DNA of 64,000 nt from Gonocerus acuteangulatus (taxonomy: Eukaryota; Arthropoda; Insecta; Hemiptera; Coreidae). The stretch is from assembly GCA_946811695.1 (NCBI GenBank), contig OX328123.1:155882273-155946272 (forward strand), read 5' to 3'. The notes below the pieces were generated by a model. The model was not told the DNA's origin. It worked only from the letters and a program-made list of their open reading frames with translations, and made no database searches. Each line of letters begins with the position of its first letter. The stretch's first letter is position 1. Shown here piece after piece: positions 21,714-32,610 of this stretch. The position numbers were made by a program, and so were the translations under genes.

Positions 21714-22204
21714 CTGCCACGTCGCACATCGTAAAAATGTTGCCAAAATTGATGGAACCAATTCGTCTAATTGAGCTTGAACGGACATTACTATGAACTC
21801 CAAAAATGGGAAAATTATAGTTTATGAAAGAGAAAAATTTATGGCATCGTTTAAAATTATCTGGCGTTGTAAAAGGTTATACACGATGGTAGCGGTCCCA
21901 TTGGGTGGTGTTCGTGAGTTGGACTAGGCGATAAGATACAAACAGCGATACCTGGTGAGTTACGATTGAACTAAACTGCAAGTGGTGCCATCTAGGAGAT
22001 AATAAAGGCAGATCTAGTGGTTCCAGCCAATGAGGTTCAATAATTCACCCTTCGGGAGCAGCCATTCCAACTTCCTTTATGGGGGAAGGGGTCCAAGTCT
22101 TCCTATCTCTCGAGTCAAAATACAGTCAAAATGATTTGACAATGCAAGAGATTGTCCGAATAGCAGGACCAGCGCGTTTCCGTTCTCATCGATAGAAAAA
22201 TTTG
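21335..22204. other. LINE 3' UTR, (TA)n and unassigned DNA
   Basis: AT-rich 3' UTR to about 21560, a (TA)n array at 21643-21711, then unassigned DNA. A degenerate trace of the family A 5' region (CAGCGCGTTTCCGTTCTCATC) is at 22170-22191. Confidence 0.5.
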
Positions 22205-22516
22205 TAAATTGACAGTAGCCAACATACTCAGGAAACTGACAGCAGCCAACTTATACAGGAAACTGACATTAGCCAACTTACACAGGAAACTGACAGTAGC
22301 CAACTTACACAGGAAACCGAGACCAGCCAACTTACACAGGAAGCTGACAGTAGCCAAATTACACAGGAAGCTGACAGTAGCCAACTTACACAGGAAACTG
22401 ACAGTAGCCAACTTACACAGGAAACATACAGTAGCCAACTTACACAGGAAACTGAGAGCAGCCAACTTACACAGGAAGCTGACAGTAGCCAAATTACACA
22501 GGAAGCTGACAGCAGC
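22205..22516 (+). repeat. 27-bp minisatellite
   Basis: About eleven copies of a 27-bp unit (AACTGACAGTAGCCAACTTA plus CACAGGA), exact spacing for example at 22261 and 22288. One further partial unit is at 54425-54457 beside a family A 5' tip. This suggests the unit is an internal VNTR of a family A subtype. Confidence 0.9.
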
Positions 22517-22529
22517 CAATATATATATT

Positions 22530-22675
22530 GTATACATATTTGAACCACCGTTAATTTCGGTCCCTAGGGGTTCTGAAACGCAAAATTTTCTAGTCGGCAC
22601 TTCCGGATTGCGTCATGAGGTCAACCTTATAAGCGGGGTTCCTCCCTATGGAGGGAGGGAGGAACCGCGTTAAAA
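22530..22675 (+). mobile_element. Family A Helentron-like element, 3' end
   Basis: TTTGAACCACCGTTAATTTC, TAGGGGTTCTGAAACGCAAA and GGCACTTCCGGATTGCGTC, then the terminal hairpin and GGAACCGCGTTAAAA. It directly follows the 27-bp minisatellite and a short TA run. Confidence 0.75.
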
Positions 22676-23644
22676 CAGGGGCCTCTGGTCCCAGGGGGGC
22701 CCGACGTCATTTTTGTACTCACATTATAATTTTAAATAACAAAGTTATACACCTACCATTTTTTACTCCATTCAATTACTAATGTATTTAATTTTATTTT
22801 CAGAGAAATGTCGTTTTTAAATAATTCCATACATAGTTTTTGGTAATGTTAATGGATGGTGGTGGAGGGTCTAAGGGGACCGTGAATTCTTTTTGGAGGC
22901 CCTGCACCTACATTGGACCCGTATTTCTCCCGATCGACAGCGGCCGACGTGAGTTCCTTCTCATTGGTCTCAACCCGACCCGATCCGATTTAGTCGCATA
23001 ATGACCTTGTAGTGAAGTGAAAATGAGTGATTAATTTAAGAAATACCACCTAATAAGCATAGAAACCTTTGATTAGGTTGAATGTTGGAGGTAAGAAAAG
23101 TATTGGTATTCATATTTTAGAATTATTTATAAGAAAGGTAGCTAGAAGGTTATAAGCATTGGAAGGTTATACACATTGGAAGGTTATAGACGTAGGATGA
23201 CCATAAACATCATTCCACGAAATTTAATAAACAAGGGAAAGTAAAAACAAAAATGTGAATTGACAAAGTTGTTCTAAATTTTATTTCCTTTGATATTAAA
23301 GGGAGTGTCAGCAATGACTGCCTTCTCCCTTCTGTTCTTCCTTGTGTAATAGTTTATGAGATATGTATTTACTGACTGTATTATATGTATACAGATATAA
23401 AAAAATGCATTGAAATCGTTTAAGATTTAGAACCTGTGGCCAAAACACAATATGTGGGTTGGCGCCATTTTGCTTCGTCGGTCCGAAATCGCTCTAGAAA
23501 CAAACAAGTTTGAATGGCCAAGAATCGGTGGCCGTTGGATTGGATCGGGTCAGGACAAAAGTAGGCACCTCCATTGATATGCATGTGTTTGTTTTTCTTC
23601 CGACTGTCGGTGGCTATTGGATCGGAACGGGTCCAGTGTAGGTG
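22676..23644. mobile_element. Two adjacent inverted-repeat MITE-like elements
   Basis: The segment 22676-22904 begins CAGGGGCCTCTGG and ends GGAGGCCCTG. The segment 22905-23644 begins CACCTACATTGGACCCGT and ends ACGGGTCCAGTGTAGGTG, 17 of 18 matching. No matching target duplications were found, so the precise limits are provisional. A relative of the first segment is at about 28170-28273. Confidence 0.6.
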
Positions 23645-24343
23645 AACCTTTAAAGTTTAACCTTATCCCTCAGGTTTATGTGGCTAATGATAAACTTCAT
23701 TGTGGACTAGGCTTTCGTTACGTAACTCTTCTAGGATGCAATCTTGAAAGGCTGGACTTATTAAGGTTATTCCTTTGCCCGAGCACATTTTCCTTATGTT
23801 CAGATTGCGGTTCAGAGTAAAGAGAGAGATATTTCCTTACGGTGGAAGATCTAATCTCTTCACATTTCATCCTTTCAATTTCCCTGTTCTAATAATCTCA
23901 TATCAAAGACCTCCTGTGCCTTGACAAGCCGATGAAATCTCAAAGACTTCATTCTCAGAAAGGGAACACTTCACTTGCCAAGACCACGATGGCAGAGGAA
24001 GTTTACAGTTAAACACATATCATCAAAATACAATTATACAGAAATGGGAAATCAAATATAGCGAAAAACGGTCGAAGAATAACAATAAATACCAAACGGA
24101 AAAAATATAAAGGAAATAAGGAGAAAGAATTATTTCTTTAGGCTTTAGATGTAATGCAGATTTGTCTTTCAGGAAAAAAATAAAATTAAAATCAATGGAA
24201 AGAAACTCATTAAAAGTTCAGAAAAGAAAATCAAGAAATTAAAGATCAAATGCCAAAATTAGGGGAGGGGTTGCCATTGTGACCTATTAATAAAATAGTG
24301 ACGAAAGAAAAAATTATGTAAGAATTAAAAAAACTTATTATCA
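23645..24343. other. No gene recognised
   Basis: Unassigned; short frames only. Confidence 0.35.
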
Positions 24344-25307
24344 GCTTATAATTACACCGGAACACACAAAAAAGTGGTCATTTCCAAAGACACCACACAT
24401 ATATTCTTAAGTATTTCGACACGCTGAATCCGAATCCGGAGTCCGTTTCGCTCCATCACGTCAGGCTAGAAAGCATTTGAAGGTAAAATTTCGTATGAAA
24501 TTGTTTACGAAGAAATAAATAGAGCTTCCGTGGTTTTGATGGTCGCTGAATTCGAATCCGGGGTTTTACTCCATCGGCACAAAGTCAAGTTCATTTCAAG
24601 GAAAAATCTGTAAATTTTTCAAAAAAGGAATTTTGACAGCAGATTCATTTCTTGCAATATGAACATTTTTGTCTTTGAAATGACCTTGATTTTGCGCCAA
24701 TTTGCTGAAAGAGACCTCGAATTCGAATTCAGCGACCCTCAAAACTATGGAAGGTCTTGTTATTTCTTCTTTAACGACTTCATACGAAATGCTCTTGACC
24801 TTCAAATGCTCTTATACCAGACGAGATCTTAAATCAGGATTCGGATTCAGTTTGTCGAAATACATAAAAATATATTTTCCACTTCTTCTTGTTTCTTTTC
24901 TGGCAGGGGGTCGATAAAGTATTACACTCTTTGTTCATTTTAACTACTTTATTTTGTATGTTTCGCCCGACATGTTTCGTGCCTTTTCGCACTTCTTCAG
25001 GGGCTTTCCTTTTCGCTAAGTCCTCTCGTCATGTTCACTAGCTTGAGTCAGGCGTAATACTATACGCTATACTTACACTAATAACGAGAGGTTATAACGA
25101 GAGGCTTTCCTTATCAGGACGAGAGGACGTCCTGATAAGGAAAGCCCCTGAAGAGGTCCGAAAAGGCACGAAACATTACGGGCGAAACATACAAAATAAA
25201 GTAGTTAAAGTGAACAAAGAGTGTAATACTTTATCGACCCCCTGCCAGAAAAGAAACAAGAAAAAGTGGAAAATATATATCGGGTCATATTTCACAAGAA
25301 TTAATAA

Positions 25308-25355
<48 letters not shown>

Positions 25356-25400
25356 CGTCTTTGGAAATTACCACATTTTTTTTGTGTGCCTGTGGTATTA
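24344..25400. mobile_element. Inverted Penelope-like termini (head-to-head)
   Basis: A large imperfect palindrome. Outer arms carry GTGGTCATTTCCAAAGAC (24364) and GTCTTTGGAAATTACCAC (25356). Inner arms at about 24880-25020 and 25120-25260 pair through CGATAAAGTATTACACTC, ACTACTTTATTTTGTATG and the hammerhead-like cores at 24974-25000 (minus) and 25148-25174 (plus). A further imperfect inverted repeat with CGAATTCGAAT-type blocks lies at 24410-24600 / 24660-24870. A (TA)n array is at 25312-25353. No RT or endonuclease frame lies between the arms. Confidence 0.72.
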
Positions 25401-25930
25401 ATCCAACTATAATTTTATATATATTAAAATAATTTATTTAATTAACCCACACTTTTTGTTCCTTGTCATTGTATCTTTACTGAATTTGCTGTGTACAGCG
25501 CTAACATCGATCACAGAATCAACTGGTTTACTTCAAATGGGCGTAAATAAGGGGGAGGGCGCTTCAGCCTCCACCGAAATTTTCAAAATTGTTTGTATTT
25601 TTTTCCCCTTACCATAGTATCCATATGGCAAGTGGGTTTATTTTTCAGCATAACGCATGTCATTTTTGGCACATCTCGTGTTTATAAAATATTTACTCTC
25701 CCTTATCCTGTGGTATCCGAGAGGAATGAGTGACAGATCTCAGAACTCGCTGGAGCTAAACCGGCTGGAGGGTTTCTAGAAAACCTTCCCTTCCTAGAAG
25801 ATAAACATTTGTATCGTGGTATTTCATTGAAAGGAACTCAATTAAGGCATATATGTTTCCTTTTAGAAGCAAGAACATGTGTTTCTGGATGGCCTGATCA
25901 TAGCCAGTGTAGTTCGAACATTCTTCGCGA
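25401..25930. other. Unassigned, with a MITE family G left end
   Basis: ATGGGCGTAAATAAGGGGGA at 25538 matches family G; the rest is unassigned. Confidence 0.4.
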
Positions 25931-26122
25931 GTGGACGTAAATAAGGGGAGGGGATGCAGCCCCCTCAGAAATTTCGATTTAGTCGGTAAAAATATGTCTT
26001 AAAAATAAATTAAATACGATCATTTGTTCAGATTTCTTTTTTGAGGGGGGTCATTGTTAGTATTCCATACTCCCGAAATGCCCCATCCCCCTCCCCCGAA
26101 ATAATTTTCTTTATACGCCTGT
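25931..26122. mobile_element. MITE family G
   Basis: Begins GTGGACGTAAATAAGGGG and ends CCCCGAAATAATTTTCTTTA then TACGCCT. It has the G/C-run sub-terminal tracts and an internal AAAAATAAATTAAATACGAT block shared, reversed, with the copy at 4416-4673. Confidence 0.6.
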
Positions 26123-26571
26123 GTCTCAGTATTCTTGCTAACTAGGAGGATATACCTGCTGATCTGGGTTCACCACCAGGTGCGGTACAGATTCAAGGAA
26201 GGGACGAACAGCTGCTATACCCCACCTTTGTATGCTGCTTGCACCTGCCCGGTGGACACACCCTTCTCAAATCAAGGCTCAAGCACAACACTGCTTTTAC
26301 ACTCAAATCTCAAGACTCAGCTGGTTTCCAACCACAGACTTTATTTTATATATACACTAGCTGTTACCCAGTGTACCATGCTGCAGCTACTTTCTGTCTA
26401 TGACTCTCCCCGTATCAAGATCTACTAGATACCTTGTTGTCTATACCCAGTTACGAAAATAAGTCAAACTATGTGAATTTGTTTTAGTTCATAATGATAC
26501 CGGCAGAGGCCAGCACAACAGCACTTCATCTAACAGCCGACAGAGGCAAGTAGTAATCGATTCAAATTGGC
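26123..26571 (-). mobile_element. Helitron-like family C 3' end and flank
   Basis: ACTAGCTGTTACCCAGTGTA at 26355 is the reverse complement of a Helitron-like 3' end (GGGTAACAGCTAGT; compare 56247-56266). The body of this minus-strand copy appears to resume at 27160-27305, after an inserted family M element. The rest is unassigned. Confidence 0.55.
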
Positions 26572-27155
26572 GGTACTTACGTATTAGCGTCAAAGCAGGT
26601 TAAAGAGCCGGGTCTCAGAGAACTGGATCTACACCGTGTCAGAGATCTGGATCAAGGAGTCAAATCAGATTTCGCCAATATGGCGACGGCATTATAAACG
26701 ATTTAGGTTAACTAGAGTTTTGATATATCCTTTAGCTAGCGAAAACGCGTAGCACTTATATTAATAGCATAATTGCTATGCGTTTCCGCTCGCTACGCTC
26801 GCTCAAGATTATATCTAAACTCTAGTCAATCCAATTCGTTGATAATATAGATCAAGGATTGTTCTTCGCTGGATAATGGACTGATAAACAATTTGGCATC
26901 GCTTCGAAAAATTAGCTTTCATCCTAGCTATTCTGATGTCGCTATCTCGCACAGAAACTGAAATCGCGTAACAAAAAAAAACAACAACAATTGCGTGGGT
27001 AAATAAAGCACAAATGAATTGCGTTAAAAAGACAAAGGGAACAAGATGGCTACTATAAACACAACAGATGATATCTCTGATAGTGATTGACCAATGGAAA
27101 TGCGTTATCCATGATCCAGATCTCTGAACGAGACCCGCCTCTTTGAACAAAACTT
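26572..27155. mobile_element. MITE family M, second copy
   Basis: Left end GGTACTTACGTATTAGCG with GGGTCTCAGAGAACTGGATC. The central palindrome carries ATAATTGCTATGCGTTTCCG and CTCGCTACGCTCGCTCAAG. The right part has GATCCAGATCTCTGAACGAG. Same layout as 4011-4984 but more diverged, with a poorly defined right end. Confidence 0.65.
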
Positions 27156-27159
27156 TTGA

Positions 27160-27319
27160 CCTTTTGACCAAATTTTGATTTGAGTCTGCCATATCGTAGC
27201 CTAGGAGATTTCTCGTTCAAGAGCTACCTGTGTGCCAAGTTTGGTCAATATCGGTCAAACGGTGTAGATTTGTATAAGGAACAAACAAACAAATAAACAG
27301 AAAAACAGACAGACACGTG

Positions 27320-27391
<72 letters not shown>
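27160..27391 (-). mobile_element. Helitron-like family C body unit and (TA)n
   Basis: TGCCAAGTTTGGTCAATATC, GTATAAGGAACAAAC and the CAGACAGACA tail are the reverse complement of the family C tandem unit at 55636-56110. A (TA)n array follows at 27325-27391. Confidence 0.65.
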
Positions 27392-27392
<1 letters not shown>

Positions 27393-27429
27393 TGGAGTAT
27401 CTTTTAGCCATAAGCTGGATAAAACAATT

Positions 27430-28133
27430 GGTACTTACGAGCTAGCTTCACCAGGTTAGAGAAGTGGGTCTCTTTCAGTGATCTGAATCATCTGCGCAGG
27501 CATTTCTATTGGATTATTCCTATGGGCAATGCGATTGGCTGTTCTTTCTAGTAATCGTTTTGTTCACTTACTGTTTTTAACGCGATTCACTTTTAGATTT
27601 GTATTCCTTTAACGCATGTTCTATTCATTGTTTGAGTTCTTAGTGTCCTTTGTGCTGTTCTTCTTTCAGCTAGGAAAATGAGTCTTTGGGATTTACCTAC
27701 GATTGAAAAAGATGCCATTCAGACAGTTGGAAAGGTTACCAAACTAACCTTCCCTAACTTTTCTTAACAAGCATATCGGCCCATTTTCCACAGAGAAACC
27801 ATTGATCTATATTATCAATGAGTTGGATTGACTAGACTTTCGATATAACCTTGAGCGAGCGGAAGCGAATGACAATTATGCCTTTATTATAAGTGCTAAT
27901 GTTATATAACCTAGGAAACTAGTAGCACTTATGTTAATGGCATAATTGCTATGCCTTTCCATAGCGGAAAGTAATGTAGTGACATTTGAACAGCATGGAA
28001 TAGGTTTAAATATCCATTCTAATGGGAGGTGTCCTCAAGGTGCAGGGTAGAAAAAATGTCCGAAATGGTCTCAGCCCCCCCCCCCCGAAATTTTCCCAGC
28101 CCCTCCCGAAATTATTTCCTATATACGCCCATG
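27430..28133. mobile_element. MITE family M third copy and MITE family G right end
   Basis: GGTACTTACGAGCTAGCTTC and GTGGGTCTCTTTCAGTGATC match the family M left end. The palindrome module AGTTGGATTGACTAGACTTT is at about 27830. The right boundary is lost. From about 28070, C-runs with GAAATTTTCCC end in TATATACGCCCATG at 28133, a family G terminus. Confidence 0.6.
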
Positions 28134-28504
28134 CTCGGTTCAATAAGAAATGAATTTAGTTTTGTTTTCAGAGAAATGTCAACTTTACATAGTTTTTATA
28201 ATGCTAATAGTGATGCCGAGAGATAAGGGGCCTGTTAAGTTATTTGGACAGGGGATCGCAGTTCCTCTCAGAGGCCCTGCCAAAGTACTAAAATTTTCAG
28301 TTTTGTGGATTTGAAATCCCAAAATGTACAAGCTTGTATGATGATTTTGAGGAGTTATTACATTTTTGTAAAACAATATTGCAGATTAATATAGATTTAT
28401 TAGACATTTAAACCATTAAGAGTAACAAGTGAGGGAATTGTGATTTCTGTGTGGAATGGGGAGAGGGTTTATGAATATTGGGGGGCTCGTGATGAAAATC
28501 TGGA
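28134..28504. other. Unassigned, CAGGGCC-type repeat traces
   Basis: CAGAGAAATGTC and TCAGAGGCCCTG near 28170-28273 resemble 22802-22904. Otherwise nothing is recognised. Confidence 0.35.
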
Positions 28505-28665
28505 CCTGGACGCGGCTCTGAGATGTGGTGGCCCTGAGATGTGGCGGCTCTGAGATGTGGTGGCTCTGAGATGTGGCGGCTCTGAGATGTGGCGGCTCTG
28601 AGATGTGGCGGCTCTGAGATGTGGCGGCTCTGAGATGTGGCGGCTCTGAGATGTGGTGGCCCTGC
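28505..28665 (-). repeat. 16-bp minisatellite in a hAT-MITE terminus
   Basis: Nine to ten copies of CTGAGATGTGGCGGCT, exact 16-bp spacing (28566, 28582, 28598). It ends in GTGGTGGCCCTG. Read in reverse this is CAGGGCCACCACATCTCAG, similar to the left end of the hAT MITE at 9674. The terminal segment of that family seems to have been amplified in tandem here. Confidence 0.85.
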
Positions 28666-28872
28666 CTAAAGGAGAACAGCATATTACTAAACTATTCCCT
28701 ATATGCAATATAGGTAGATGGTAGATCAGCACTGCTAATGAACCATATGGGTAGAGGCAGGATAATATAAATAAACAAATATTATTGCAGCATAAATTAT
28801 TACTTTTATTGTATAAACTTTATGCTATAGAGCACACAATGTGTTAAAACAATAAAGTTGTTTCGTTATTGA

Positions 28873-29163
28873 CTAGAGTCTGCCATATCTGTGAAATCCT
28901 GAGAGAATATTATTAGTGTAGAGGTCTAGGTTCAACAAGTAGCTGAGATTGTGCCCGGCAGGTTGTGGGCGAGGCACACGCTGGAGGCAGGTGTTAGAAA
29001 CAGCTGTCAGGAAATCTGAGGAACAGCTGCTTACCTTGGAGTCCATTAAAGTCCTGAGCCGTTCCATCCTTGGGGCCTTCTTCTCCTCATAGCAACAGGG
29101 TATTAGGGCTATCACTTGAAACATACATTTCATAATGTGCTGGTAACTATGCGGGAGGGCCAT
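28873..29163 (-). CDS. Possible 3'-terminal exon(s) of an unidentified gene
   Basis: Open minus-strand frame of 96 codons. A canonical donor (CCAAG/GTAAGC, 29034) and acceptor (CTGCCTCCAG, 28981) delimit a 54-bp stretch that could be a very short intron; it is a multiple of three, so the frame is kept either way. The stop is followed by a 3' UTR with AATAAA near 28810. Residues such as CMFQVIALIPCCYEEKKAP are not repeat-like, but I do not recognise the protein. Upstream the frame is cut by MITE family G at 29161, so any 5' exons would lie beyond it. It could be a real last exon, a gene fragment or chance. Confidence 0.3.
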   Translation of the reverse strand: MALPHSYQHIMKCMFQVIALIPCCYEEKKAPRMERLRTLMDSKVSSCSSDFLTAVSNTCLQRVPRPQPAGHNLSYLLNLDLYTNNILSGFHRYGRL

Positions 29164-29402
29164 GGGCGTATATAAGGCGGGGCTGAGGGGGCCGCAGCCC
29201 CCCCCCCGAAATTTTGTTTTGTTGAGAACATTTCATGTTAAAAAAGCCTAAAACAAATAAAAATGTCTTCTAGATTTACCCTGGTCTACTAGATGCCCAG
29301 AGGAACCCATAATTTTACACTAAAATATTTTCACTACACCCCAAATTCCTAAGTGCTCTCAGTCCCCCCCCCCCCCGAAATTATTTTCTATATACGCTAG
29401 TG
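29161..29402. mobile_element. MITE family G
   Basis: Begins CATGGGCGTATATAAGG with GCTGAGGGGGCCGCAGCCCC and ends CCCGAAATTATTTTCTATAT then ACGCTAGTG. The terminal inverted repeats are imperfect at the right end. Confidence 0.68.
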
Positions 29403-29414
29403 GGGCTTTCCCCC

Positions 29415-30690
29415 ATAGGGAGGAACCGTTTTAACGGTTTTAGTTGGGTACTTAGAATCAGGGGATTCAGTTGAAACATTTTCTGCATGTTCTACTTTCA
29501 TCAAAACTAATATATTGAAATTTTGGTTACGTTTGGAGTTAAGGACGGGTTAGAATAAAATATTTTATTAACAGACATAAAAAGTTTTAGTAACTTTGTT
29601 TACTTTCCTTAATATCTCGAAAAAGGTTGAGAATCTTGGTAAACGGAAGAATACCATTAGAAAGCTTATTAAATGCTCTAAAAAAAAGGTTCTAATGAAA
29701 GTTTTGATTAGGCGATGTCAATCGGAGAAATAAGAGCTTACAACTTTAAAGTAATTGATTTCGCTTATTCGAACTGTTCTTTTTGTCTGTTTTTTATTCC
29801 TTGTTATTTTTTAATTGCTTATTGTTGGATAATGTATTTGAAAATAAAACAGGTTAAGAAAAATAAGAAAAACAATTTAATGTTAGAGATATAGATTTCC
29901 AAGATATATAGCTTTTCAACTGCCTAGCGTCCTTCCTAGGGAGGGTTCTTTGTCTTTGATTTTGGTACTTAGAATTATGGGATACAGTTGAAACATTTTC
30001 TGCATGTTCGAGTTTCATCAACACTAATATGTTGACATTTTTGTTACGTTTAGAGTAAAGGAAGGGTTAGAATAAAATATTTTATTAACAGACAAAAAAA
30101 GTTTTGGTAACTTTGTATAATTTCGTTAGTATCTCGAAAACCGTTGGCAATCTTGTGCAGCGGAAGATTACCATTCGGAAGCTTACTAATTGCTCTACAA
30201 AAAATGTTCTGAAGAAAGTTTTAATTAGGAGATGTCAATCGGAGAAAAAAGTGCTTAAAGCTTTAAATTAATTGATTTCGTTTATTCCAATGGTTCTTTT
30301 TGTCTGTTTTATTTCTTGTTATTTTTTAATTGCTTATAGTTGGATAATGTATTTGACAATAAAACTGGTTAAGTAAAATAACAAAAACAATTTATTGTTA
30401 GAAATATAGATTTCCAAGATTCCAAGACCTTCTAACTAGCGGGTCCGTTTCTAGTGTAGCCGACCCTTCCAGGTAAGATAGGAAATCATGACCTTTCAAG
30501 ACTTTACTACTCACAGGAATGGCGTTAGTGAACTAATGGGTTGACACGCCATTATAATAATTAATTCAAAAAAAAGACTGGTGGAACCAAAATAATAAGT
30601 GCTTCTATTTTAATCTTTCCAAATTAGACTAGGGATATGAACGGAACCGCGCTAAGATGATGCAGTCCTGCGAGACGGACTTTTCTACGT
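29415..30690 (-). mobile_element. Family A Helentron-like element with duplicated body
   Basis: Minus orientation. The block GGTACTTAGAATCA...TTCAGTTGAAACATTTTC to the AAAATAAGAAAAACAATTTA region occurs twice (about 29440-29900 and 29950-30410). The 5' tip is at 30640-30690 (GAACGGAACCGCGCTAAGAT, then the complement of the CGCAGG tip). No (TA)n or 3' hairpin is attached except a degenerate hairpin trace at 29405-29432. Confidence 0.7.
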
Positions 30691-30921
30691 TAGGAACCTA
30701 TAAAACGAGTACCTGCAAGCATATGTACTCGAAAACTTTACGATTTTGTTCGCGCGAATTTCGCTCCAAAACCATCTTCCGGTGGACGGATTCTAAGCTC
30801 GAAGTGGTTAGCGAACTTGACCTTTCAAATTAGACAAATTAGATCTTTGTACTCAATTTCATCAAAATCGGACCATTTTTGAGCCAGCTAGAGAGTGATA
30901 TAAATATACACACACACACAC

Positions 30922-30960
<39 letters not shown>

Positions 30961-31028
30961 TAGTTGGTAACAGCTTATTCAGACTTAATTTATTTTATAT
31001 TAAATTGAATAAGCTGTTACCAACTACC
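30691..31028 (+). mobile_element. Family A body fragment, (CA)n/(TA)n and a long palindrome
   Basis: ACCTATAAAACGAGTACCTG to GGACCATTTTTGAGCC is family A in plus orientation. A short CA run and (TA)n end at 30956. From 30958 to 31028 a 23-nt inverted arm (GGTAGTTGGTAACAGCTTAT...) faces its complement across an AT-rich loop. Confidence 0.6.
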
Positions 31029-31060
31029 TATAACATCTTAGTTTTCAACTTAGCATCTAC

Positions 31061-31069
<9 letters not shown>

Positions 31070-31117
<48 letters not shown>

Positions 31118-31126
31118 TATATAAAG
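31070..31126. repeat. (TA)n array
   Basis: Uninterrupted TA dinucleotides apart from one AA step, directly before the inverted Penelope-like element. Confidence 0.9.
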
Positions 31127-31508
31127 GTCCAAATAATAGTACTCCAGATTCTTGCACTATTTTATTTTTGATACGCCCTACATGTTTCGTGGCCTTATGC
31201 CACCTCCTCAGGGGCCATTAACTCCTAAAAACATTTTTTACAAATTTTTAATATCTTATTTTAGTAAATTTAATAATAATTATACACCGAGTAACATTAA
31301 AATTCCTATACTAACCCCTAAACTTTATATGTAAAATATAATAATAAAAATAATATCGTTATATTGTACATACCCTATGTGTGGTCAGCTCGCCACCCAT
31401 ACTATGACTGAGGCTAGCTAAATACCTGTGTCGAGAGGCTTAGTAATCAGCTTATTAAGATAAGTTGTATAAAGGTTTGTACTATTGCTTTTTCCCTTGG
31501 ATTGTTCG

Positions 31509-32408
31509 CTATTTTCTAATGTTATTGTAAAATATTTTATCTAAAAATTTAATTTCTGTTTGTTTATTTACCGAGTTCCTGTTTTTTATTATGTGGATAT
31601 TTTCTTTTATTTTTCGTTTAATGTTGTTTCTGTCCTTGTCAACTATTGCTATGTCGTCCAAGTCAAATGTATGTCCGTTCTTAAATGCCTGGTCCGTTAG
31701 AGCTGTTTCTGTCCTTGTCAACTATTGCTATGTCGTCCAAGTCAAATGTATGTCCGTTCTTAAATGCGTGGTCCGTTAGAGCTGTTTCTGTCCTTGTCAA
31801 CTATTGCTATGTCGTCCAAGTCAAATGTATGTCCGTTCTTAAATGCGTGGTCCGTTAGAGCTGTTTCTGCCCCTGTCAACTATTGCTATGTCGTCCAAGT
31901 CAAATGTATGTCCGTTCTTAAATGCCTGGTCCGTTAGAGCTGTTTCTGTCCTTGTCAACTATTGCTATGTCGTCCAAGTCAAATGTATGTCTGTTCCTAA
32001 ATCCGTGGTCCGTTAGAGCTGTTTCTGTCCCTGTCAACTATTGCTATGTCGTCCAAGTCAAATGTTTGTCCGTTCTTAAATGCTTGGTCCGTTAGAGCTG
32101 TTTCTGTCCCTGTCAACTATTGCTATGTCGTCCAAGTCAAATGTATTTCCGTTCTTAAATGCCTGGTCCGTTAGAGCTGCTTTATTTGATTTCTCGTCTA
32201 TATTTTTGGCATTTTGCTTAATTCTATTCTTTAGTATTTGTGATGATTCCCCTATGTAGCATTTGTTACAATCTTTACATTTAACTTTATATACGTTATA
32301 TTTTGAATTTATTTTATTTATTTGGTCCTTAATTTTGCTGAAATTCTTTTCTATTTTGTTATTATATTTCCAGCTAATTTTGCAAATCCCGTTACAGATC
32401 AGTTTCAT
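31509..32408 (-). pseudogene. PLE GIY-YIG endonuclease, disrupted by a 79-bp tandem array
   Basis: The 5' portion (32408-32170) reads YNVYKVKCKDCNKCYIGESS, a Cys-containing GIY-YIG start. The 3' portion (31721-31509) reads FDLDDIAIVDKDRNNIKRKI to the stop. Between them a 79-bp segment encoding ALTDQAFKNGHTFDLDDIAI is repeated in tandem, and because 79 is not a multiple of three each copy shifts frame. The gene is dead. Confidence 0.85.
31691..32164 (-). repeat. 79-bp tandem repeat inside a PLE endonuclease
   Basis: GGTCCGTTAGAGCTGTTTCT starts at 31691, 31770, 31849, 31928, 32007, 32086 and 32165, exactly 79 bp apart, giving six full units plus partial flanking copies. Units differ by one to four bases. 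Confidence 0.95.
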
Positions 32409-32474
32409 CCTGTTTGCTATTGCTGGGTGAAAATCAAATGAATAAAAATTATTTTCTATTTGCCATTACTTGAG

Positions 32475-32610
32475 ATTTTTAACAAAAAGTGCGATACATT
32501 AAAATTCACAAAAGAAATAGAAGCAAACGGCAGAATTACCTTTTTGGACTTGCAACTATCAAGAAATAAAAATAATTGGATTGATTTTAAATGGTTTTCT
32601 AAGGAATATC
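32475..32610 (+). pseudogene. PLE reverse transcriptase thumb fragment
   Basis: CDTLKFTKEIEANGRITFLD and FKWFSKE match the region after motif C in PLE RTs. It lies on the strand opposite to the endonuclease remnant. Confidence 0.7.

Noticed and set aside
26135..26428. 97-codon plus-strand frame as a gene
   Set aside because: Overlaps MITE G flank and a Helitron-like terminus on the other strand; no homology or splice support.
31637..32187. CRISPR-like array (regular repeats at 31691-32165; also 63195-63460 and 7290-7593)
   Set aside because: Repeats are contiguous with no unique spacers, and the DNA is eukaryotic.
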